Positions 12,655-25,328 of a stretch of 64,000 nt of DNA are shown piece by piece. The DNA is from Cryptomeria japonica (taxonomy: Eukaryota > Streptophyta > Pinopsida > Cupressales > Cupressaceae). Both the position numbers and the translations under genes were made by a program. The stretch's first letter is position 1; each line of letters starts with the position of its first letter. The notes beneath the pieces were generated by a model. That model worked only from the letters and a program-made list of their open reading frames with translations. It ran no database searches and was not told the origin of the DNA. The DNA lies in assembly GCF_030272615.1 (NCBI RefSeq), contig NC_081407.1, forward strand, positions 146,693,744 to 146,757,743, in the 5' to 3' direction.

Positions 12655-14220
12655 GAGAAAATATGGCAATCTTTAGAAAAATTCATAGGGGTTATCTTGT
12701 TTTCACATAAAATGAAAACAAGGATACAAGGTCATATGCTGATGTGCCTTGTCTAGATCCTAATCTTGTCATGGACCACCTAATAGTAGCACTAGACACA
12801 AAACTTGTATAACATAAATTGAGAAATATGTATTTACAAGTAGAACTTTTGGTCAAGGCCAAGCTTCAAAAGTTACATACTACACCTATCCTTCATAGCA
12901 TAATAATATACCATATCCATCATGGCTTTCTCTTGTTCTACTACCCTCCTCGAGTATTGTCCATTTGTCTGTAATAAAACTTTTTGTCACATTTTCTTCA
13001 CCCATAATAATCAGGGCCTATCTCTAACTGGGTGCATATCATTGATGTAGCGATGGAATTGGATCCTTGGCATTGCATGTTATGAGGAAATTTTCTTTTT
13101 CTACCTTCCTTCTTATGCTCACAATCCATAATAAAGTTTCACTTTCACTGTCAATCTGCAATAAGTTTTTCATCTTTCTTCGTAATAAAGTATCCGTTTC
13201 ATTGATCAAGGTACTATAGATGAACCTATGTAGTGTTTCACTTTAACCAAATCAATCTTATGACTGAAACCAAGATTTTTCCATGAATGACGATCATGTT
13301 TGCTTGAGAAGTATCTATCCTTTATTAGGACCCTATCAAAATCTAACCAGATCAAAATCCAAACTATGGCATGAAGCATTTGTGTCATGAGTATTTCATT
13401 GGTTGTTGGTTTAGGTCTTTGTTTTTCTTTTGATTTGATCTTTTGTGAGATGCTTACTATGATACTCAAGGATGTCTATGGAGTAGAGTGGCTGGGATGG
13501 GGCATGCTCACATGATTGATGTTTGTGGTTTGTTCTCTAGTAACACTATGACTTGTTTGAGGACATAATGGTATATGATCATTGAGGACCTATGAGTCTA
13601 GTGTGAATGAGGGAATTACTTTTCCGTGAGTGTCTTCTCTCTATACAAATGGTATGTGGATTGCTTGGGTCTAACTCATATCCATATAGTCGCATCTTGT
13701 TGCCATAAAAAGCTTAATGATGATAAAGCACCTAAAAGTTTGCACAAGAGCTCATCAACTGCCCATCCCACATCATTTCACTTTCATTCCTTTCTTCTAT
13801 GGTCAATTGATCATCTCCCCTCCTTTATCTTGGTAGTCTCACATTAATTGACTGAGTATGTTGACACACCAAAAATACTAGGGGCATGTATTGCATTAGA
13901 CACCATCCTACATCACCACATGTTAGGATTGCATTTATAGGCATCTGATATAGTATACCATATTTCGTCCACAATGGGCAAGATCATAATCATATCATAT
14001 TATATCACATAATATCATACATTGTAGATCCATACAAACATCATAAATGCATCCATCTGTAGTATCATAGGACCATATCATAATCATCATCTCATAATCA
14101 TAACAACCATCATAAGTATATGCACATATCCATTTAGAGAATCATATATCACAAAAATAATCACATAGGAACACATGCATACAATCGTCGCTAGGAATCA
14201 TTTAATCTCATATATAAAAA
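12655..14220 (+). pseudogene. T3, degraded Tat-type retroelement relic
   Basis: Two blocks match the intact T family in order. 12715-12885 is an RT fragment (SYADVPCLDPNLVMDHL-like, then LRNMYLQVELLVKA) equivalent to T1 54850-55010. About 12950-14220 matches the post-pol spacer of T1 (about 58350-59600), including the CAATAAAG cluster. About 3 kb is missing between them. The right end is cut by the Copia LTR at 14221, whose insertion point corresponds to about T1 59600. It is strongly diverged and therefore the oldest T copy here. Confidence 0.7.
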
Positions 14221-16337
14221 TGTTGGCATTAGATTGTCATTGATGTAAACAGTCGGAGGACAAAGTTGCAGAAATGTATAACACATCATGTTAGTCTCAC
14301 ATACTTACAGACAAAAGGAAAGATTGAAGTGTGTTATTGAGACATGCAATTGGACAATATTGACATAGGTCATTGTGTGGTGAATGCATTAGGCGTGCTG
14401 ATCTGAATTAGAAAAAGTATAGTTGCAATTTGACTAACATGTCATGTTAGTTGCACCCTGTTGCATTGATTTGCGCAGAAGACACCGTGTTATCGCTATC
14501 ACTATTTCATGGTGAACTCTCTTCGTTGAACAAAGACTACTACAAAAAGAGGAAGGAGATGCGCATAACATGCAGGTTGGAGATTTACATAACACACAAG
14601 TTATTTCTATCCTATGCCTTCCCTAGGCCATGATGAGAAAAGCTTAAGAAAGTTGGGCTTGCATGATAAGAAAATCAAAGTAGATAAAGGCATCCTCCCA
14701 CCCCGCAAGGCTATGGATGCCAAAGTGAAACCAGTGCGGGCCAAAAGAAAAGTCAAAGGGTAAATAGAGTCCCCCGCTATCCCACAACATGGAAAAGAGA
14801 AATGCAATGGTCACACAGGGTAAGTAAGAACAAAGAGAATGATGTATCTTGCTATCCCACACCATATAAAATGGGTGTATGATGATCTTGCAGGGTAATA
14901 CAAGGTGAAGGGAGATATGTCTTCCGCTATCTCATGCTGAGAAAAGCCAAAGTAAGAAGATTTCGTGGGGAAACAAAAGAAGAAATAGAAGGTGGAGCCC
15001 GCTATCTTGTAGCGTCAATGACAGGAGGCTAGATGCACTACGACGTAACAACTACAATGTTGATGCCTCTATCCTTCCATCCCACAATGATAGAGTCTAA
15101 GGTTGAATTGATCATTTGAGATGACTTTGACATCACGTTGGCAACCCAATAGACATAGGGGTCTAGGTGGTGATTGACCAAGTTTGACCAAGTGATTTGG
15201 ACATCAGATGTGATGACATGTGGCTTCCTGGTGGTTGAAGAGGAAATCAGATTCACAGAAGTTGGTGATGATATAGGTAGTTGTCAATCTTTTCGGGAAA
15301 AGGCTGAAAGAGAATGGAGAATGCATTAATAGCGACTGCATTGTAGGTTGTTTGTGTGGCTTAAGGAAGGATACTAGATCTCTTCGGTCAGATGGATATT
15401 ACTAAAGTTAGCAATCTATATGCAGAGAATAAATCAAGAGACAAAAAAGGATACATTTATTAATGGCAACTAGCTGTCCAAGAAGTATATACAGAGGATC
15501 AAATCGCTAGCAGATATGATTTCTCAAGAGCTCGAGAAGAATTATTTTTAAATTCTATTTTGGAGGGAAAATATTATGTATACTGAGATTGATGAGATTT
15601 GACAGTGGTAGGTGTGATTGTTGAGTAGGTAGAGGCAAACAAGTATATGATAATAAAAAGAGGAAGATTTTTATTTTTTGGATAATGGTAGTAGTCGTAG
15701 AGATATTGAAGAGTAGAGATAGGAGAGAGTCAAGAAACAGAGATTGAGACAAAGAGAAAGAAGAGAAAACTGTGAAGACTAGATAGTGGAGAGTCAAGGC
15801 AAATGACACAGTAGGTTAGTCACGCAGGGTGAAGGGAGAAAACAAATTAGAGGGAGAAGATCAAAAGGCAGAATGAACTATTTTTAGAAAGACAAAATTT
15901 GTAAGTGTTACAAAACACATTTGTAAAAAGGTTTTTCATTGCATTGTATAAATTTGATATTATTGTATTTCTCTAAGTGGGTGCTCAGAGCAAGGGTAAA
16001 TGCTCCTTGAGTAGGTGCTCTAAATTGTTAGGAGGTTGGTGCTCCTTGAGTTGGTGGTAAAAATCATCAGGAGTTGGTGCTCCTCGGGTTGGTGCACTAA
16101 ACATATTGTAATCAATGATTTTATTGTGAGGGTGGATTGGAGCAGTAAACTCCAACAACTATTGTCATTGAGGTTTTTCCCACATTGGGTTTTCCTTGTA
16201 AATCTTGTGTCCCATGATTTGATTTGTGTGTGTGTGTTCTTATTTTATTTTCATCTTTAGTATTTGCACACTTAGATTAAAAGTTTTCAAAGATTCATTG
16301 ATTCACCCCCCTCTCAGTGACCTATTGTGTTCCTTCA
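14221..16337 (+). repeat. Copia 5' LTR
   Basis: It starts TGTTGGCATT and ends TTCCTTCA, two bases before an initiator-Met PBS. Length is 2,117 bp, long for a Copia LTR. The end contains ATTCACCCCCCTCTCAG, a common plant Copia LTR motif. The start is set by the TG and by the loss of T3 homology at 14220. The 3' LTR is outside the window, so neither the length nor the target duplication can be confirmed. Confidence 0.7.
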
Positions 16338-16339
16338 AT

Positions 16340-16351
16340 TGGTATCAGAGC
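16340..16351 (+). other. Copia primer-binding site
   Basis: TGGTATCAGAGC, complementary to the 3' end of initiator methionine tRNA, two bases after the LTR end. Confidence 0.88.
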
Positions 16352-16411
16352 CCTAGGTTCCCTATTTGAAAAGATTTCTCTACCTTGGGTAGATTCTGGC
16401 TAGTGAACACA

Positions 16412-18374
16412 ATGGCTTGGAATGAATCCTCCTCTTCTAAATCACCTATGTTTGATAGCACAAACTATGCTTTTTGGAGCAGAAGAATGGAAAGTTATTT
16501 ACCCTCTATAGATCCTGATGCTAAAAGAGAATGAGAAATGTTGGAGCCAAGAATGCCATCCTTAGTGGTTTATCTGATATGGAGTTTGTCAAAGTTATAC
16601 AGTGTACATTTGCAAAAGAAACATGGGACACGCTGCAAACAATCTATGAAGGAAATGTCAAGGTAAAGGAGGCCAAACTGCAAAATCTTAGAGGTCAATT
16701 TGAAGGATTGAAAATGAAGGAAGAGGAGAAAATAGATGAATACATTCAAAGAGTAGATGAAATCGTAAATGCCATAAGAGGACTTGGAGAGGGTGTGACA
16801 GATGAAGTTATTGTCAAGAAGGTTATGAGATCATTAACCACTAGGTATGACACAAAGGTCTCTACAATATAAAAAGCTAAAGACCTAAAATATTTCTCCA
16901 TGGATGAATTATTTGGCTCCTTATCAGCTTATGAGATGAGGACAATTGGTAGTGAAACCTCAAAGAGAGAATCTGCTTTCAATACTACAAATAAAAGAAA
17001 AGGAGAAGCTATCAATGTGGAGGAAGATGATTATGATGCTTCTATAGCCAACTTTGCAAGGAATCTCAGAAAGGGTTTAGGGAAATACAAAGATAAGATC
17101 CCTTTCAAATGTTTTAATTGTGGTAAGATAGGACACTTTGCTTCTAAATGTCCATATGAAGAAAAAGAAGATTATGAGAAGCACAATATGAAGATCCTTG
17201 GTAAATAAAAGATGAAGAAATCCTACAAACCAATGAGAAGGAATTTTAGAAGGAAGAATAGTCTTTACACCATTGAAGATGATGCCATTGATGAAGAAAG
17301 TGAGTCTGATGAATGTTGTAGTGAGGATGAAAGAGAAGTCAATCTCTTTATGGAACAAGGAGAGTTGAATGATGAACATATTGTTGATGATGAGGAAGAG
17401 GAAGTTGAAGCTAAGGTAATTCTTGAAGATGAACTTGTGAGTGCACTTGAAGAACTCAAAAAAGTGAGGAAAGAATACAAAAAGGTTAAGTATGCTATTG
17501 CAGAAGAACAAGACAGATTGAACAAATTTCTTGAGGAGTGTAAGCAAAACATTTCAGATTTGAGAACACAATTTGATGAAGCTAAGAGAATGTATGAGGC
17601 AACTAAAACAAATTTAGAGAATAAGGAGAAGGAGTCTCAAAATATGGAGGAATAAATTGTGAATCTCAGAAAGGGACTTGAAAAGTGAAAAGATGAACTC
17701 AAGGTGAGAATCAAGTATGAGGGCAACACTATTGCATTTGATAAAAAAAAAGTAATCCAAAGACATAGAGGGTGTTGGATTTGATGCTGGTCAATTCTAT
17801 AAAGGTGAAGACTCATCTAGTAAAGAAATACACTTTACCTCATCAAGTGAAATTGGAAACAAACACACTTTTACAGTCAACAAAAACACTGAGAGAAAGA
17901 CATATGCTGTTGCTACAAAGAACAAACATGAGGATCCAAAAAGAAAAGCCAAGGTAGATGATGGAGGCTTCACAAAGGTCAAGGACACAAGGAAGAATTC
18001 AAGAAGACTGAGTTTTGCTACTTCAAGAAGACCAATGAGAAACACATTAAACAATAATTGGTATGTACCCCAATTCCATGACTACTGCTATAAATATAAT
18101 ACTTATGGTCATAGAATTGCTGATTGTAAGCTTATGTGTAGGTCTCCTCCTAGTTATGAAAGTAGGAATCCTTTTGCTACTCTTAGAAATGTTGACATCA
18201 TTTGTTATTATTGCAATGGTGCTAGTCATAGAAGTTATGAGTGTAAGAGAAAAGTGTCTTAGTCGTATAGCAATTTTCCAAGTTCATCACTCAATAGGAA
18301 TGATAAATGTTATCATTGTCAAAAATTAGGTCATATAGAAAAGTATTGTAAACTTAGAGCGGGTAAAAAAAAGA
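16412..18374 (+). pseudogene. Copia gag with coiled coil and several zinc knuckles
   Basis: The start ATG at 16412 opens a Copia-type gag (SPMFDSTNYAFWSRRMESYL), broken by a stop and frame change near 16530. The UBN2-like core is 16531-16872. A canonical CX2CX4HX4C knuckle (CFNCGKIGHFASKC) lies near 17110-17155. It is followed by a very acidic, then coiled-coil region (17212-17655). After a frameshift at an A-run near 17741 come three more knuckle-like units near 18078, 18206 and 18308. The first has Tyr in place of the second Cys (CYKYNTYGHRIADC); the other two are intact (CYYCNGASHRSYEC, CYHCQKLGHIEKYC). Most Copia gags have one knuckle, so this architecture is unusual. Stops at 16528, 16870, 17206 and 17653 show decay. 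Confidence 0.8.
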
Positions 18375-18379
18375 AGAAA

Positions 18380-19317
18380 ATGTCACCTTTGGAACCAAAG
18401 ATAAAATTAGATCAAAATGTGACAGTAGAGAAGAAGAAAGAAACAAAACAAGTTTGGATGGAAAAGGAGGACAAAAAGGAGTCAAGTTTGATTGTCCAAA
18501 CTGCCCTACATGCAGAAAGAAAGAACTCATGGGTAGTAGACAGTGGCTTCTCTAACCACACAACTGGTGACAAGAAAAAGTTCATTAATCTTGAAGATTG
18601 GGATGGAGGCTTAGTAAGGTTTGGAGACAAATCTTCAATTAAAATAAAAGGCAAGGGTACACTAAGCATAGATGGAAAATTAAAAGCTCATGATGTATAT
18701 TATGTGGAATGTCTAAAACACAACCTGCTGAGTGTAAGTCATATGTGTGAGAAAGGATACAAGTTTACTTTTAACTCAAATGGACATGAAATTAGAAGAG
18801 AGAGAAATGCCCAATTAGTTGCAGAAGGAAAAAAGGACCGATGGAAATGTATACAACTTGAAAGAATCTTTTGAAGCACAATGCACAATGGGACAGGTTG
18901 ATGAGAGTTGGTTGTGGCATAGAAGATTAGGTCATATTAATTTTTGACAATCTTGTTAAGGTCAGTAAGAGAGGGAATGTGAGGCACATACCACAGATCG
19001 TCAAGCCAACAAGCACTTTTTGTTATGAATGTCAAAGAGGAAAGCTAAATAAGGTGAACTTCAAGTTTAAAGAATATTCAACTACAAGGCCACTAGAGCT
19101 TGTACATACTGATTTATGTGGTTCTACTCAGATAATAACACTAAATGGAGAAAAATATTTCATGCTGCTCATAGATGAATTTTCAAGAATGACATGGGTC
19201 ACCTTCTTGCAAGACAAGTCACAAGCATTTGAAAGATTCAAAATTTTCAGAAGATTGGTTGAAAAAGAAAATGGTTATAAAGTGAAATGTTTGAGATCAG
19301 ATCGTGGAGGTGAATTC
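18380..19317 (+). pseudogene. Copia protease and first part of integrase
   Basis: The aspartic protease active site is SWVVDSGFSNHTTGD (near 18526-18570); the family usually has DSGASNH. After a frameshift near 18870 come the pre-integrase zinc finger halves (WHRRLGHINF near 18915; CYECQRGK near 19020) and the integrase core with its first Asp (HTDLCG near 19107) and second Asp (LRSDRGGEF near 19290-19317). The reading frame then stops matching Copia exactly at the left boundary of element Y. The rest resumes at 40087. Confidence 0.88.
19313..19317 (+). other. Target-site duplication of element Y, left copy
   Basis: AATTC here is repeated at 40082-40086. Removing 19318-40086 joins the Copia integrase frame without loss (GGEF followed by TSNEF). 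Confidence 0.9.
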
Positions 19318-19489
19318 TGTTGTCCTCGATTTCAGCACGACCAAAATCATGAGGCAACCCTATGAAACTGGTCTATTTCGTACCTTACGACCTCTGGGAG
19401 AGCTTGATCGACTCCGTCGGTTAGCTCGTTTAGCTTTTTGCTTTTCATTTTTAGTGTTTTCTAAGTTTTTTTAAGGTTTGCAGTTTTAC

Positions 19490-20578
19490 CTGCAGGTCGG
19501 ACTTTAAAGTCTGACCTGTAGGGACTTTCTTTGCAAAGTTCAGTGCACATCGGACTTTACTTTAAAGTCTGATGTGCACATGTTGGTTTTCAGCCTACAA
19601 ATTGGACTTTAAAGTCTGACCTACAGGTAATCATTCCCCTGCAGATCAGACTTTAAAGTCCGACCTATAGGTAATCTTTCCCCTGCAGTTCAGACTTTAA
19701 AGTCTGACCTGCAGGTTGTCTGGTCGGAAAGTGCATGTCAAAATTTAAAGTCCGACTCACAAAGGTTTTTAGCTTGTATGTCGGACTTTAAACTCGGACA
19801 TGCACTGCATGTTGGTAATTAATTCCGCATTTATTGCTAATTTGAGGGGTTTATTTATTAATTTTGGAGTTCATTTCTTCATTATTGTTTATGTTTTTTC
19901 TCTCTCTGCGCGTGTCCTCAGTTTTTGCTCACCAATCTTGTGGATTTGTCACATCTTCATTGAATTTTTCCTCTCATTTTGGCAGAAAAGGTATGTTTGT
20001 GCTTTTGTTTTAGGTTTTGCATGGTTCTTCACATTTTTTTTTTCGTTTTTCCTTTGTTCCCCTCTACCTTGTTTTGTTTTTTGCTTGGTGGTGTATCGAG
20101 AGGGTAATCGGACTTTAAACTCCGATTTCCCTCCCAATCTTTTCTTCCCCTTAGCCTGCATATCGGATTTTAAAATCCGATATGTAGGCTGATCAATGAA
20201 GCTCTCTTCGCACATCAAACTTTAAAGTTTGATATGTAGGAGGGTAACCTTCACATATCAAACTTTAAATTTCGATACGCGAAGAGGAGAGGATTTGATT
20301 GACATGTTGGGTTTCAAAACCCAACATGTCAATCAATCGTTTTTCCCCGATCAGAACATCGGACTTAAAAGTCCGATGTGTTGGTTTTTTCGAAAGGTTT
20401 TACACTTGCACATCAGACTTTAAAGTCTGACGTGCTAATGATCTTCCTTGGATTGCACATCGGACTTTAAAGTCCAATGTGCTGATGACTTACCCAAAAT
20501 TGCACATCGTAATTTAAAGTCCAATGTGCTAATTAAGATGTTCATCCTTGCACATCAGACTTTAAAGTCCGATGTGCA
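19490..20578 (+). repeat. Palindrome array upstream of the X gene (about 17 units)
   Basis: Units of 24-42 bp share the core TCGGACTTTAAAGTCCGA with variable outer arms: 19490-19521, 19543-19579, 19594-19627, 19638-19670, 19682-19715, 19776-19805, 20106-20127, 20154-20189, 20211-20237, 20249-20284, 20295-20336, 20356-20379, 20408-20435, 20455-20482, 20502-20529 and 20549-20578; 19731-19759 is weak. The unit at 20295-20336 has two perfect 20-bp arms around CA. Outer arms change class along the array (CTGCAGG, then TGCACAT), and several units differ from the consensus at matched positions in both arms, for example the ATTTTAAAAT core at 20154-20189. Spacers vary in length and sequence. Confidence 0.9.
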
Positions 20579-20755
20579 AATTTTATTTTCTAAAAGAGCA
20601 TGTCGAACTTTTTTCCTTGACCTGCTGTTTTTGGCAGTTTTACTCCTAAGCCTGTTTTGAGTCTGATTTTTTGATCCGATTGAGAAAAATTGATTTTGAT
20701 GACGATGATAACTATAAAAAGAGATAATCCTCAGTGCTAAATATAGTCATCATGA

Positions 20756-23700
20756 ATGTCAAATCTCCCTCAAGATAAATCCGAGCCTTCCACGAGTCAG
20801 TTGGAATCTTCTCCGGGTAAAACATCAACAAAAAAGATGAAGTGCAAGTATGACAAGTACTTGAATATGTACCCAGAGAGTTCAGTGGACTCGAATATCA
20901 AGGAGATCAAAGATACTCAGATTGGACATGTCAATATGCAATAATTTATTGACCGAGTTGAGAAAAATCCTACTCGCCTAACCAATCCGATCAAATCTGA
21001 GTTGCATAAATATGCATCTTTCCCAGTTGCAGCTCATGATCCAAAATTTGTACTTGTAGTAACAGATCACTTTGACCCGAATACAAGATAGGTAAAGGAT
21101 GTTGGTCAGAATGTTATCATGACTCTGGATAGTGTATTTTTCAATAGTGTCTTCAAAGGCTCTCCAGTTGAAGAGGTAGCTGACATTTCTCAAGAAAGTG
21201 CTCAAGAGTACTATGAGAAAAATGAGGCTAAATGCAAGAAGTGTACCTCTCTGCTACTAGACATTCCACTACCACACGATGGCCCAAGTTATTCCACAAA
21301 AGTGACTTTAATGAGGAATACAATGACATGGTCACCATGTTGTCGAGAGTGAAGGGGCTAAAAGACTCTCATTACTTTCAAACCTAGATGTGTTACTACA
21401 TGAATATAATTAGGAAAGGGGCTGCAAGAACTGTCTAGGGTGAATAGATCAATGATGCGCTCTGTGCTCAATTGAAGGAGGTCAAAGTAACACTGAAATT
21501 TTAGATGATCTCATACCTGGTTTATGCAGCTGCTTCTATGAGGCAATATACTGGTTTATCTACCAAGGGTGATAGGAGATTGGTGCCTGTCTGGGAGTAT
21601 TATGATCAACTTACCATCAAGAATCAAGGTAGCCACTTCAGAAGAGTTAATGATGCCTTCTTTTCTGTATGGAAGTGCATGTTTGATAAGAGCCTACATA
21701 AGCAAAGATTATTAGAGGCTTCTTATAACATGACATCTCACTTTGGATGTGTTTTCCTTCAATTCCCTACATTCACTTACATCCGGATTGGGTGTTTCTT
21801 AGGTGAGCCTTTTATTCTAGCAAGGTTTCCTTCTGATAAGATCATTCTCATGGAGTTGTGTAGACAACTAATTTATGTGCTTGAAAAGCAATCACAAGCA
21901 CATAAGAGTGGGTTGAAGTTCCCATAATCAATTGGCAGGTACTCAGTCCTAACGAACCCTAAAGCCAAAAACATGGAGGAAGAAATACAATGGAATACTA
22001 TGAGAAGATTCAAGGCACGAAACAATTTTGAATTTCATGGCATAAAGAACAAACTCAAGAGGAGTTATACCCATGTCTACAGGTTTGAAGATGTATGGGC
22101 AAACTGCTAGAATGAGGAAGATATAAGAAGGATGGATTTTAGTTGACTTACCCTGGAACAGATTGAAAACTTGGATTTAGCAAAAATTCCAATGACCATG
22201 GAAGACACAAATGACATAATAGACCCTGTCTATTATGAGAAGGAGATTGCTGATTCTCCACTCCCACTAGTGCAATGGTCAAAGAAGGAAAGTAAATTTG
22301 TCACCCAAAGGGTCGCTCCCATCCTAACAAACACCAATGCTTGGCTGTTTAAAAATAATCTTAGGATGAAACAAATTCCTTCTAGTTCTAGGGATGATGA
22401 TAATAGTGATGGCCCATTTGGCAAGACGACTACATCTGAGACAAGAATAAAGAGCAGGGCAGATCCACAAGCACTATCCTCAGCTCCCATAGTACAATCT
22501 AAGGGGAAAGGGCCCAAAATTAAATTTATAATTAAAGGGTCTAAGAAGGGCGAGTCATCATCAACAGTGCAGAGGACAGTCACAAATGAGCTAGAACAAC
22601 CGCCTACCATTGAAATTGAAAAAGAGAAGGGGACTAAAGAAGGTGAAATTCCTCCACAAGAGGAAGCATAGGTTGAAGAAACATCACATCTAGGTGAAGT
22701 TGATGCCCATATCACTTCATAGGTACCGATTCATTCTGAGGTGATTGTCCACTCTATTGATTTTGACTCTGATCAAGAGGATGAGGATTTTCAAGATGGG
22801 GATCTAGGTATGGGCATGAAGCAGTCAGAGGCTGCTCAATAGTTTTTCACATTAACCAATTTCTCCAATTTGGATGATTTTCCTTCATCCACCATTGAAT
22901 CTAAGATGATGGATTTTAATGAAGCCTTGGAAGGGGCATTTGAAGAACAATCTACAGTGAACTTACCTGTTACTACAATCACAATAGAAATTCCACCATT
23001 GGTAAGTACTGAGGTTGCATCCATAGTGCCTTCAATTCTCCCATATGTGACTAAAGAGATGTTAGCAGCAACAATTGTTGTAACATTGATAGGTGTCCCA
23101 CAAGATACTTCAACATTGATGCCAATGACAACACTCATAACTGCTGTGAGCTCCAGTCAACCTGCTCCCGAAATCATAATTGAATATTAGCAAGAAGCTA
23201 ATACTCCATTAGCCAATCCAGAATTACCACCTTGGATGGAAGTAGTGGCCCCTAAGAGGAAAAAATAGGTAATTTCTCCAGATGAGTTTGATTTTGAGCA
23301 GTTGGTTCCTCCGAAACCCAAGGGAACAAAGAAGCCAAAGACAGTATCTCAAGTGCTAGTAGACCCGACTTCTAAGAGAAAGTATATTGAGCTCATGGTG
23401 CCATCATCAGATAAAGATAAAGGCAACATATGACCTGAGGATTACACCATGCAAACCATAGAGCTCGGGGTGGAAACACATGAGAGTGTTAAGTTGGATT
23501 CTCAGATAGCTTTCAACTCTTTGTTACGAAGATTTGATCAAGAGAGGGATGAGAAGAAGGAATTGAAGAAGAAATGTGAACAATTGACCAATGTTCTTTT
23601 GAAGGTCACATAATCTTCTCAAGAAGTTGAGCCCATATGATCCTCAATGGACACTGAATCTCTAAAGAAAATTGAATAGGTAGGAGCCAAGGGCTGAGTG

Positions 23701-24033
23701 ATGGATGAGTGGATTTCATGGCTAAGGTCAGAAGGCTCTCATCTTCTAAGTTCAACAATTGGACTATTGGAGGATTTTGAAGTAATCCAAAGTCAAATGC
23801 AAGGACTCAAAACTTTATTATCGTAGGAGATTGAGGAAGTTGAGAAAAGTACAACCCTTTGGGGCAAGATGGAGGACTTCAGGATAAATGTCCTTGTTGA
23901 AAATAAAGTAATTCCTATGAGGGAAAACTATATCCAAATTTTTTCATTATTGTCTCATAAGCAAGAGACAATAAGGTTAATGATTGTGGAGCTGGACCGA
24001 GAGAAGAAAGAAGGTGATGATGAGATTGATCTC
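20756..24033 (+). pseudogene. X-family protein gene, N-terminal and central part
   Basis: No known domain is recognised. The ATG at 20756 starts a protein of about 1,090 codons up to the T2 insertion. It has a Ser/Thr/Lys-rich N-terminus, an EIKDTQIGHVN block, a central region with LSRVKG, YLVYAAASMRQYTGLST and PSDKIILMELCRQL blocks (21340-21900), a PLPLVQWSKKES block near 22260, then a low-complexity acidic tail with Lys/Glu-rich, probably coiled-coil stretches (23460-24030). There is one frameshift between 21352 and 21505 and more than ten in-frame stops, many explainable as C-to-T change (CAG to TAG, CAA to TAA). The homologous copy at 8085-10177 shows that this was once a real protein family. 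Confidence 0.75.
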
Positions 24034-24812
24034 TGTATATGGTGAAAATGGATAACAATAATAACAAATATTGAAAGGCTAAATGAATTCAACCACCAAA
24101 CCCTAGCCTAACAATCAACAAAGATCCACCATAACATATGAAGATTACCTAAGACAATGCAAATAACTCAAAATCACAAAGATTATACCATCACATGTCC
24201 AATAGGGTTTTGATCTCCATTCTTCCTATCTCCATTGATCTTGCTTGATATATTTGCTCTCAGATTTTTATATGCACAAGAGCTCAACAAAGAATGGAAT
24301 GTGGTTACAAGTAGGATCGTAGTGTAGCCAAGTACTCCAAAATCAGTCATTAGGCATTAGGGTTTGACAATGAAGAGAGCATCTCCTTAAATAGAAGACA
24401 CAATAAGAAATGGAGGGTTAAGATTGAGAGGTGTAGAAAGAGAGGTCGGCTAGGATTAGAGGGTAGGTAGAGAAAATAGTAAAATAATGAAAGGGGTAGG
24501 TAGTGTATGAATTAAGAGATGAATGACATGTGTCATGTGTAGAAAAAGATAATGAATTAATTAAATAAATAAAGATTTATTTAATTAATAGAAGAAATAG
24601 GATAATTAAATAAATAAAATATTTATTTAATTTAGGAAAGGGATAATTTAAATAAATAAATGTATTTATTTAAATGAGAAATAAGGCTAGAAGAGGATAA
24701 ATGAATTAATTAAATAAATAAAAATTTATTTAATTAATAGAAGAATTAGGCTTAGATAATTAAATAAATAAAATATTTATTTAATTAGACTGGACAATTT
24801 TGGGTGTCTACA
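24034..24812 (-). repeat. T2 3' LTR
   Basis: It is 779 bp, the reverse complement of the T1 LTRs (TGTAGACACC...ACCATATACA). It contains the AT-rich palindromes typical of the family at 24545-24785. The duplicate LTR of T2 is missing. Confidence 0.92.
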
Positions 24813-24826
24813 TTTTGCCCCTCTTT
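24813..24826 (-). other. T2 polypurine tract
   Basis: The minus strand reads AAAGAGGGGCAAAA, identical to T1, directly before the 3' LTR. Confidence 0.85.
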
Positions 24827-25057
24827 GAGACAATGCGGCTTGTTGCGTTGTTTCAAAGAAGATAAGATGAACTGATACAGAGTTGCCCCAAAATGGGAAT
24901 GATATGCCCCCTCGAGAGATTGGATGAAAATGTCTGAAAAGATTGCAGACAATCTCTCGATAAGAAAGAAAGGCTAGAATGGACTGATCAGATAAAGTGA
25001 CAAAGTCATGGGATAAGGAAGACTGACTCGGGAAATGAAGGCGAGGGCTAGGATAGG

Positions 25058-25064
25058 CTATAAG
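25058..25064 (+). promoter_or_regulatory. TATA-like box of the PMD gene (T2)
   Basis: CTATAAG within GGCTATAAGATAGAC, about 95 bp before the PMD start codon. It is conserved at the same place in T1 (62342-62348, minus strand), whereas a nearer TTATAAG (about 25105) is not conserved. Confidence 0.5.
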
Positions 25065-25328
25065 ATAGACCACGGGCAAAAGACATCCTCATTGTCATTC
25101 ACACCCTTATAAGATCACAGTGCAGAGCGAGAAAAAGAGCAGCAGCAGTCAGCAGCGATGGCCTTCATACACAGATTCGACCGCGTTCGCCGATTCCAGA
25201 GGCCAGCAGATGCAGGAGAGCCGGTAAGTACCAGAAAACCTCCTCGTACTTTCATGCATTTCAAGTTTTGTCATTAATGCTCAATAGGTAGCAATAAATG
25301 CGCTAGGAATAGGGTAGTTAAAAAAATG

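Noticed and set aside
19490-20578. CRISPR-like array
   Set aside because: Repeats are palindromes with changing sequence and spacers of uneven length, there are no cas genes, and the context is a plant genome.
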